Shown here piece by piece: positions 1-5,015 of a stretch of DNA of 6,434 nucleotides. The notes beneath the pieces were generated by a model that was given only the letters and a program-made list of their open reading frames with translations, had not been told where the DNA came from and did no database searches. Each line of letters opens with the position of its first letter. Positions within the stretch are counted from its first letter, which is position 1. Origin of the DNA: an uncultured Phycisphaerales bacterium (GTDB lineage Bacteria > Planctomycetota > Phycisphaerae > UBA1845 > CAIVHJ01); assembly GCA_903905665.1 (NCBI GenBank), contig CAIVHJ010000303.1:1-6434 (forward strand), in the 5' to 3' direction. Position numbers and translations under genes: made by a program.

Positions 1-1606
1 CCACGCGACCACCATAGACCCGCATTTCACCGTCAATGTCGGTCTCACCGGGTGACGGTACATACGCCGGATCACCGGCATTGCGACACGGGGAACGTCG
101 CTGTAGGTGATACCCATCGGCGGCAAACAACGGATCGGCGTTGATGTTGCCAACGCCGTCCCATCCGCCCTGCACGTCACTGTAAGTAATGCTTGGGAAA
201 CTTTGAGTATCGTAAATCTGTGAACCACGAGGAGCAATGTTGCCCCACAAAATGCTGTCGGTCACAGTCATATCATCGAAACCGGAGAGTATTCCTCCGC
301 CAGTTGCGCTTTGATTCTGTGCAATAGTAGAATTTACTATCGTGAGATTGCCATGATTGCTGGCTATGCCACCGCCACCATCTCCGACTATGTTATGAGC
401 GATTATACAGTCAGTGACGAACACAGAACTGTATTGACTGCCAATCCCTCCGCCGGTGCCTGACCAGGGAATAATCGATGCATTACCAAATATCTTGCAA
501 TTCTCAATCACTGGGGAACTGTGATCAAAAGACATCCCTGCACCCTGATTTGAGGAATTGCCGTTGATCGTGCAATTCTGGATCGTCGCATGACCACCAG
601 AACAGTAGATACCCCCCCCTGCGACAGCAGAGTTGCCTGAGAATGCGCAACGGGAAATAGATAGAGTGAATATATCCGGTGTAGGCGAGTCTGGATAGAA
701 GTAAATGGCGCCTCCTTGGCCCGCTGCTTGATTGTTCTGGAAAGTGCAGTCGGAAATCGTTGCATTGCTTCCCGCTGTGATTGCCATCGCTCCACCGTTT
801 CCATAAATATCGTTTACCGGCACCTGATTTTCTTCAATTCTGCAATTTTGAACAGTCAGGTTGGTTTGGTAGCAGTAAATTCCTCTCCGGGAGTTACCGG
901 TCACAACACAATTCAGGACGGACGTACTTCCGAATTTAGACCAGATTCCAGTTCCTCCTCCAGTAATAGTGAAACCATTTACGGTGAGGGATTTATCAAT
1001 ACCTCCGTGAAAATAAACAGCAAGACCGTAAACATAATTTGGATCAATAATCGTGTGAGCTACATAGTCGGAATCAGTAGGGATCAGGCTTTGGACCGTA
1101 ATGCTTTTGCCAATGCTGAGGCCTTCTACATAGGCATCGCTGGTGCAATCGATGCCGGCGAAGTTGCGAGGAAACACCACAACGGTGTCGCCATCCACGG
1201 CGGCGTTGATGGCGCTTTGGATCGTGCTGTAGCCGAAGGCACCGTTGCATTCGACCAATAAAACGTTGCCTCGCGACTGCGCCCGAATGTCGTCGATTGC
1301 CTGTTGCACTTCGGGCAGGAGATCGACAATCAGTTCGGACGACGCGGTTTCTGCCGGTTGCAGATCGGAAGAGTCTTGAAGAACGTCAGACGAGATAAGA
1401 CCCTCCCCTGGCCCCTCCCTTTCAGGGAGGGGAGTTAATTGCACGCTCCCTGATGTCAAGTCCCCGCTCTCTAACGGTCGCGGTTCGGATGAATCCGCCA
1501 CCGGTTGTTCCGTCACGACCGGGGTTGAAACCGGCATCGGCTTGGCGAATGCCAAGCCGCAGCAGGCACAGACCACCATCAGACTGAATACGATTTTGAT
1601 TTTCAT
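1..1606 (-). CDS. Secreted right-handed parallel beta-helix repeat protein (3' end outside window)
   Basis: I read this frame by hand: it is open from an ATG at 1606 to the window edge, giving 535 residues without a stop. Residues 1-21 form a signal peptide (KIK, hydrophobic core, AFA cleavage site before Lys22), so export is expected. Residues 22-115 are a low-complexity Pro/Ser/Glu linker. Residues 116-146 (TIQSAINAAVDGDTVVV) are the usual entry into a beta-helix. Coils follow with a repeated pattern of [VI]x[ND]C.I..N and GGGI[YAGL], at C233, C255, C287, C320, C345, C370 and C400, then S426 and S451. The end (SDVQGGW, NADPLF, SPCRNAGDP, DIDGEMRVYGGRV) is the C-terminal signature of the choice-of-anchor / beta-helix family, so only a short tail should be missing. 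Such proteins are cell-surface or extracellular. Polysaccharide binding or lysis, or adhesion, is possible, but no catalytic site is visible. Function unknown. The gene has its own Shine-Dalgarno site and probably its own promoter. Confidence 0.9.
   Translation of the reverse strand, partial: MKIKIVFSLMVVCACCGLAFAKPMPVSTPVVTEQPVADSSEPRPLESGDLTSGSVQLTPLPEREGPGEGLISSDVLQDSSDLQPAETASSELIVDLLPEVQQAIDDIRAQSRGNVLLVECNGAFGYSTIQSAINAAVDGDTVVVFPRNFAGIDCTSDAYVEGLSIGKSITVQSLIPTDSDYVAHTIIDPNYVYGLAVYFHGGIDKSLTVNGFTITGGGTGIWSKFGSTSVLNCVVTGNSRRGIYCYQTNLTVQNCRIEENQVPVNDIYGNGGAMAITAGSNATISDCTFQNNQAAGQGGAIYFYPDSPTPDIFTLSISRCAFSGNSAVAGGGIYCSGGHATIQNCTINGNSSNQGAGMSFDHSSPVIENCKIFGNASIIPWSGTGGGIGSQYSSVFVTDCIIAHNIVGDGGGGIASNHGNLTIVNSTIAQNQSATGGGILSGFDDMTVTDSILWGNIAPRGSQIYDTQSFPSITYSDVQGGWDGVGNINADPLFAADGYHLQRRSPCRNAGDPAYVPSPGETDIDGEMRVYGGRV
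1412..1432. repeat. REP-like palindrome inside the beta-helix coding sequence
   Basis: CCCCTCCCT at 1412-1420 and AGGGAGGGG at 1424-1432 are perfect inverted copies separated by TTC, a 9-bp stem with a 3-base loop. The preceding CCCTCCCCTGG (1401-1411) is a further partial copy of the same C-rich unit. It is translated in frame as residues 57-69, LTPLPEREGPGEG, within the disordered linker between the signal peptide and the beta-helix. From memory, near-identical C-rich palindromes occur many times in planctomycete and other genomes as interspersed repeats, which I could not check by search. Confidence 0.7.
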
Positions 1607-1611
1607 GTTCC

Positions 1612-1620
1612 ACCTCTCCT
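1612..1620 (-). promoter_or_regulatory. Ribosome binding site of the beta-helix gene
   Basis: Reading the minus strand, AGGAGAGGTGG precedes the ATG at 1606. AGGAG at 1620-1616 stands nine bases from the ATG and is a good match to the 16S rRNA tail. It fixes the start at 1606 and so supports the signal peptide. The two genes upstream (scpB and the kinase) have no comparable site. Confidence 0.75.
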
Positions 1621-1645
1621 ATTGTGTTAAAAATTCCCTAGATCG

Positions 1646-1662
1646 GTCTGCACCGTGCAGAC
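1646..1662. repeat. 17-base perfect palindrome upstream of the beta-helix gene
   Basis: GTCTGCAC, one central base, then GTGCAGAC: two perfect 8-base arms. As RNA this gives a 7-bp hairpin with a 3-base loop. It sits 40 bases before the ATG of the beta-helix gene, inside the expected 5' leader. It could be an operator, a leader hairpin or a copy of an interspersed repeat. On the minus strand a TTTTT run follows only after 12 bases, too far for a normal intrinsic terminator. Confidence 0.6.
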
Positions 1663-1745
1663 TGATTTCGCCGGAAAAGCATGGATCGCATCGGCGATTC
1701 GCGTTTCCCACAATCTGACAAGCGCCTCAAGAGAAGGACTGTTCG

Positions 1746-1763
1746 GGCACGGCATGCCGTGCC
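1746..1763. repeat. 18-base perfect palindrome, REP-like
   Basis: GGCACGGCATGCCGTGCC equals its own reverse complement over all 18 bases. On the minus strand it is flanked by GTAGA before and CGAAC after. I recall this sequence type (GTAG..GCACGGCATGCCGTGC) as a frequent interspersed element in planctomycete genomes, but could not verify copy number. It lies 140 bases upstream of the beta-helix start and has no sequence in common with the palindrome at 1646-1662. Confidence 0.6.
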
Positions 1764-1871
1764 TCTACAACTTTGGGCACTCCACAAGCAACCGTCGCTT
1801 ACTTCGGCCGAGAAGCAAACGCCTCGGAACGGCCTATAACAGACCGCGCCGCAGGTCATTTTCATTAGTCT

Positions 1872-1920
1872 ATATTAGGGGTGCATCAACGAAATCTTAA
1901 AGAATCTTGCAAAAATTTTT
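1872..1920 (-). promoter_or_regulatory. Candidate promoter of the beta-helix gene
   Basis: On the minus strand TTTAAG (1901-1896) and TAATAT (1877-1872) are 18 bases apart, matching sigma70 -35 and -10 boxes at 3 and 4 of 6 positions. Directly upstream lies AAAAATTTTT (1911-1920), which would fall near -46 to -55, the position of an UP element. The block is the most AT-rich part of the window. The implied leader is about 260 bases and would hold both palindromes. Box matches are weak, so this is a suggestion only. Confidence 0.25.
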
Positions 1921-2053
1921 ATCGACCCACCCCGCTTTATGGATATATTCCCATTGGACAGCGAAATCTCCGACAAAATTCGTCAAAAAACGGGAAATTA
2001 AGTCAGGAATCATGCGCCACAACGATGGATTGAGTTTGTGCGTGGGATGAGGA

Positions 2054-2776
2054 TTATGAAGAGGCGGAGGGGGGGATCAATTCTTCGACTTTGGGCAGGT
2101 CGTCGAGGGAGGACAAGCCGAAGGTTTCGAGGAATTTTTTCGTGGTTCCGTAGAGGATGGGTCGGCCGACGTCTTCGGCGCGTCCGACGATACGGATGAG
2201 GTTGAGTTCGCGGAGTCGGTTGAGGATTTCACCGCATTGCACGCCGCGAACGGCTTCGATATCTGCGCGAAGGACGGGTTGTTTGTAGGCGACGATGGCG
2301 AGCGTCTCGAGCGCAGCGGGGGAGAGTTTTGATTCCTGCCGGAAAGAAAACAATTTCGAGAGGTAATCGTTGTAGGCGGGAAGAGTCAGCATCTGATATC
2401 CACCGGCGATTTCCTCGATCCGAAAAGAACGGCCCTCTTGCTGGTACTGGGTATTGAGGGCGTCAATGAATGTTCGGACTTCGCGAGGGGTTTGTTGGCC
2501 GAGAATTTCGGTGATCTTGGCGGCGGATAACGGGGTATCGGTAGCGAACAGAATCGCTTCCACAATGGATTGGGGTGAGAGCGAATTGCAGGCGGAATCG
2601 GATGACGGAGCCGTATTGGGAAAAGATTGAAGTTCAGGGCAGGGTGGTGAAATCGGTTCGGAAATAGCCTCACCTGGTTCACGTAAGAGGTCGGTGTCGG
2701 GGGGCGTCACCATTTCGTCGTTGTCAACACCGACGAGTCTGAGTTCGGGCGGATTAGGATCAACCGGAGGTTCCAT
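2054..2776 (-). CDS. scpB: ScpB, segregation and condensation protein B
   Basis: ScpB is the winged-helix (kite) subunit that, with the kleisin ScpA, bridges the SMC heads in the bacterial condensin that compacts and segregates chromosomes. Positions below count from the TTG at 2785; subtract three for the ATG start. Residues 73-96 (SIVEAILFATDTPLSAAKI) and 121-132 (FRIEEIAGGYQM) form the first winged-helix domain. Residues 154-218 (LSPAALETLAIVAYKQP, then IEAVRGV, then VGRPILYGTTKKFL) form the second, ending in FGLSSLDDLP. The first 70 residues are an acidic, proline-rich tail not typical of the roughly 180-200-residue family. I prefer the ATG at 2776 (240 residues) over the TTG at 2785, because the TTG overlaps a good -10 hexamer. 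A later Met at 2713 is possible. No Shine-Dalgarno site is visible. scpA is not beside it in this window. Its stop is TAA. Confidence 0.95.
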   Translation of the reverse strand: MEPPVDPNPPELRLVGVDNDEMVTPPDTDLLREPGEAISEPISPPCPELQSFPNTAPSSDSACNSLSPQSIVEAILFATDTPLSAAKITEILGQQTPREVRTFIDALNTQYQQEGRSFRIEEIAGGYQMLTLPAYNDYLSKLFSFRQESKLSPAALETLAIVAYKQPVLRADIEAVRGVQCGEILNRLRELNLIRIVGRAEDVGRPILYGTTKKFLETFGLSSLDDLPKVEELIPPSASS

Positions 2777-2784
2777 GAGTTCCA

Positions 2785-2813
2785 AGTATATCGGGAACTC
2801 GCGCCGTCACCAA
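2785..2813 (-). promoter_or_regulatory. Candidate scpB promoter placed directly before the ATG
   Basis: On the minus strand TTGGTG (2813-2808) and TATACT (2790-2785) are exactly 17 bases apart, matching the sigma70 consensus at 3 and 5 of 6 positions. Only eight bases separate the -10 box from the ATG at 2776, so the transcript would begin at or within a few bases of the start codon. It lies in the 55-base gap after the kinase stop. Readthrough from the kinase gene is the alternative. Confidence 0.35.
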
Positions 2814-2831
2814 GAGTCGAGCAGGATCCGG

Positions 2832-4805
2832 TCAGGTTGGGGGAATCGGGATCGGATCGGATTCGATCTTCGGGAAATAGATGACGAATTCGGCTCCGGG
2901 AAGAGATTGCGGGACGAGTCGTATTTCGGCATGGTGGTTTTTGACCATCCCATAAACGCTCGCAAGACCCAGTCCCCGTCCGATGGCTTTGGTGGTGACG
3001 AAGGGTTCGAAAATTCTATCGGCGACGGAGGGCTCAACGCCCGATCCCTCGTCTGCAATGCTGAGTGCGACGCAGTTTTTATCGGCGAGGACGGAATTGG
3101 AAGGTCCCGTGGTGAGGAAAATTCGGATCAGGACGCGACCACCGCCGGGCATGGCTTCGGAGGCGTTGATGATGAGGTTGAGCAGGATTTGCTGAATCTG
3201 GGTGGGGTCGGCTTCAATCCCGTCGGATTGGGTCTGGGGAGTGAATTCGATGGTAACCTGGTTGCCGACTACGCTTCGGCACAAGTGAAGCGAGTCTTCG
3301 ATCATGGTTTTGAGCGAATGAGGTCGAGGGGAATATACCCCGCCGCGAGCATAGGCGAGCAGTTGCCGTGTGATGGCGGCGGCCCGTTCGGCGCTGTCGA
3401 TGATGGCGTTGATCGGTCGCTGCCACGGATGGCCGTCAGAAATTTCGGACTGAATCAATGAAGCATTTCCCATGACCGACACCAGAATGTTGTTGAAATC
3501 ATGCGCTACTCCCCCCGCGAGTGTGGCGACGGAGCGCATTCGTTCGTCGCGATAGAGTTGTTCCTGGATTTGTCGCTGGTGCGTCATGTCACGGACGATC
3601 ATCGATATCGCACGAACGTGCCCCGCGTCGTCGTAAATACACGACAGGTTCAGTTCGACGTATCGCATTTTTCCGGTCGCGGTGGAGCAGAGGGTATCAA
3701 AGTGCGTCGTTTCCTGACCGGTTCGCGCCTGGGTCAAAACCTGCTGGAATCGCCCCAGCGCCGATTTGGGGAAGAGGCAATCGCAGTGTCGTCCGACGAC
3801 CTGATCGGGGAGATAACCAAAGACCGTTTCGGCGCCTCGATTCCAGCTGGTGATATCCCCTTCGGGATTCAATCCGATGATGGCATCGCTGGAATGCGCC
3901 ACGATGGCGGCCAAACGTTGCGCCTGTTCCTGTGCTTTTCGCAGAATCGCGATGTCGTGGTCCACGCAAACGGCGCCGAGCAATTCACCGGCGGCGCTTC
4001 GGATCGGCGAGCCGCTCACCATCACGTGCAGTTCCTCGCCGTCGGTTCGGCGAAGGACCATTTCTTCGGCGACGAGCGTTTCCCCCTTCCAGGCGCGATA
4101 GAGGGGGACTTCCTCCATTTTCATCAGCCGCTTTCCATCGGCGGTGTAGAGGCCGAAGTGTTCGGCCCATTGCTCCGGTGGAACCGGTGGTTGAGGCGGC
4201 TCACAGGGCGATTGACGGGTCCGTCGCAGCAGGATGAGTTGCCCGTTTCGGTCACACGCCACGACTCCTTCATTGAGATTGGTCACCAGCGCCCTGAGAA
4301 ATTCCTGTTCGCGTTCGAGGGTTTTCTCGGCGGTTTTGCGCTGGGTGATGTCCTGGAGCAACAAAACCACTGCGTCCACGTGCGTTACGGTGTCCGATTG
4401 AAACGGAGACGCCCATACTTCCAACTGAATTCTCGATCCGTCGGAACGTCGGATGAATAAATCGTCCCGATGCGTCGGTTGTCCGGTACTCATCACCCGC
4501 TGAATCGGCAGTTCGTCGTGGGGATAACGAGTTCCGTCTTCGCGTTCCAATTCATAAGTGCGAACGTATTCCCCCTCGGGTGCAGGAATGATGTCGTGTT
4601 GCCCCAGCAGGGCCTTGGCCAGAGGATTCGCGTAAATCGGCTTGCCTGTTTGTCGATCGACAAACAAAATACCTGCCGGAATGCTCTCATAGAGCGAGGC
4701 GAATTGTTTTGTCAGTTCTTCAAACGGCATCATGGTGGAGTCCACCGAAACGGTTGCCGACTTTGATCTCGCTCGATTCGACGGGTGCCGGGGAGAGGCT
4801 CTCAT
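2832..4805 (-). CDS. Soluble multi-PAS sensor histidine kinase (HPK4 type)
   Basis: A 657-residue two-component sensor that should autophosphorylate a histidine from ATP and pass the phosphate to a response regulator. Three PAS domains come first: residues about 34-155, 165-290 and 295-410 (the last with SSDAIIGLNPEGDITSWN and ETVFGY). The kinase core follows: H-box LAGGVAHDFNNIL with phosphoacceptor His435, N-box LLNLIINASEAM (Asn547), G1 box IADEGSG (585-589), F-box IFEPFVTTK (598-606) and G2 box GRGLGLASVYGMV (609-621). All key residues are present. No transmembrane segment or signal peptide is seen, so it is probably cytoplasmic, and there is no receiver domain. PAS1 and PAS2 share the pattern E.P..R....G and [IL]RR[ST]DG and look like a duplication. 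No response regulator lies in the window, so its partner and signal are unknown. The ATG at 4805 lacks a Shine-Dalgarno site. Met25/Met26 (4733, 4730) is a possible alternative start, since residues 1-24 are basic and outside any domain. Confidence 0.93.
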   Translation of the reverse strand: MRASPRHPSNRARSKSATVSVDSTMMPFEELTKQFASLYESIPAGILFVDRQTGKPIYANPLAKALLGQHDIIPAPEGEYVRTYELEREDGTRYPHDELPIQRVMSTGQPTHRDDLFIRRSDGSRIQLEVWASPFQSDTVTHVDAVVLLLQDITQRKTAEKTLEREQEFLRALVTNLNEGVVACDRNGQLILLRRTRQSPCEPPQPPVPPEQWAEHFGLYTADGKRLMKMEEVPLYRAWKGETLVAEEMVLRRTDGEELHVMVSGSPIRSAAGELLGAVCVDHDIAILRKAQEQAQRLAAIVAHSSDAIIGLNPEGDITSWNRGAETVFGYLPDQVVGRHCDCLFPKSALGRFQQVLTQARTGQETTHFDTLCSTATGKMRYVELNLSCIYDDAGHVRAISMIVRDMTHQRQIQEQLYRDERMRSVATLAGGVAHDFNNILVSVMGNASLIQSEISDGHPWQRPINAIIDSAERAAAITRQLLAYARGGVYSPRPHSLKTMIEDSLHLCRSVVGNQVTIEFTPQTQSDGIEADPTQIQQILLNLIINASEAMPGGGRVLIRIFLTTGPSNSVLADKNCVALSIADEGSGVEPSVADRIFEPFVTTKAIGRGLGLASVYGMVKNHHAEIRLVPQSLPGAEFVIYFPKIESDPIPIPPT

Positions 4806-4810
4806 GTACC

Positions 4811-4839
4811 ACTATAGCCCGCCGACGCCGGGAAGTCAT
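4811..4839 (-). promoter_or_regulatory. Candidate kinase promoter, possibly leaderless
   Basis: On the minus strand ATGACT (4839-4834) and TATAGT (4816-4811) are 17 bases apart, matching sigma70 boxes at 4 and 5 of 6 positions. The ATG at 4805 begins six bases after the -10 box, where transcription would normally start, so the message would be leaderless. If translation starts at Met25 instead, the leader would be about 72 bases. Confidence 0.4.
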
Positions 4840-4874
4840 GAGTAGGATATTGGAAAAGATGATTCCAAGCCATC

Positions 4875-4896
4875 GAAATGGTTAAGAAGCCATTTC
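4875..4896. repeat. Inverted repeat in the ftsH-kinase gap
   Basis: GAAATGG (4875-4881) and CCATTTC (4890-4896) are perfect 7-base inverted arms around an 8-base loop. It lies about 120 bases after the ftsH stop and 70 bases before the kinase start. There is no T-run on either strand beside it, so a terminator role is not supported. Confidence 0.4.
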
Positions 4897-4904
4897 AAGA
4901 GCGC

Positions 4905-4923
4905 CACCGGCTGGAAGCCGGTG
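4905..4923. repeat. GC-rich palindrome downstream of ftsH, REP-like
   Basis: CACCGGCT (4905-4912), loop GGA, AGCCGGTG (4916-4923): a perfect 8-bp stem with a 3-base loop, about 92 bases after the ftsH stop. I recall CACCGGCTGGAAGCCGGTG as a repeated intergenic element in planctomycete genomes, unverified here. It could protect the ftsH message end or be a plain repeat copy. No T-run follows on the minus strand, so it is not a standard intrinsic terminator. Confidence 0.6.
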
Positions 4924-4950
4924 CCACAAAGAACATGGTGCCACAAAGAA
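4920..4950. repeat. Tandem 14-base direct repeat beside the palindrome
   Basis: GGTGCCACAAAGAA occurs at 4920-4933 and again at 4937-4950, with CAT between, a 17-base period. The first copy begins inside the right arm of the 4905-4923 palindrome, so part of the element appears to have been duplicated by slippage or is a composite repeat. Confidence 0.7.
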
Positions 4951-5015
4951 GTCGGTGGTGTTCAGTCGTACTCAGGGTCGGACAGTCGCACTTTACGTTC
5001 GTCGCGTGGAATGAA

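Larger units (their letters stand above)
1607..2053. other. Intergenic region between scpB and the beta-helix gene
   Basis: These 447 bases lie between the TAA of scpB and the ATG of the beta-helix gene. I see no credible gene. Open frames of 75-81 codons exist on both strands (1638-1865 minus, 1655-1900 plus), but they overlap each other, run through palindromic DNA and resemble nothing known. The half nearer scpB (about 1861-2000) is clearly richer in A and T than the rest of the window and is the likely promoter zone. The half nearer the beta-helix gene carries two separate GC-rich palindromes. A T-run reads on the minus strand at about 1984-1989, but no stem precedes it, so I do not call a terminator for scpB. 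Confidence 0.7.

Noticed and set aside
716..1261. 181-codon open frame on the plus strand
   Set aside because: It is antisense to the beta-helix gene, whose opposite frame carries a signal peptide, repeat motifs and the family's C-terminal signature.
1560..1606. Lipoprotein signal in the beta-helix protein
   Set aside because: Cys13, Cys15 and Cys16 fall in the hydrophobic core, but none is preceded by a proper lipobox, and AFA before Lys22 is a good signal peptidase I site.
1640..1662. Intrinsic terminator at the 1646-1662 hairpin
   Set aside because: The T-run on the minus strand starts 12 bases after the stem, and the position is just before a start codon rather than after a gene.
1646..1763. 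CRISPR-like array from the two palindromes
   Set aside because: The two palindromes have different sequences, and there is no repeat-spacer periodicity or cas gene.
1655..1900. 81-codon plus-strand and 75-codon minus-strand frames in the intergenic region
   Set aside because: They overlap each other, cover the palindromes, and show no ribosome site or recognisable protein sequence.
2694..3461. 255-codon open frame on the plus strand
   Set aside because: It overlaps the 3' part of the kinase and the start of scpB in antisense, with low-complexity Gly/Ser/Arg content and no family match.
4183..4232. Compensated frameshift in the kinase PAS2 domain
   Set aside because: Translating the other two frames does not recover the expected PAS motif, and one of them reaches a stop codon. 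I kept it only as an odd segment.
3501..4460. 319-codon open frame on the plus strand opposite the kinase
   Set aside because: It is fully antisense to a well-supported kinase gene, has no recognisable domain, and long antisense frames are expected opposite GC-rich genes.
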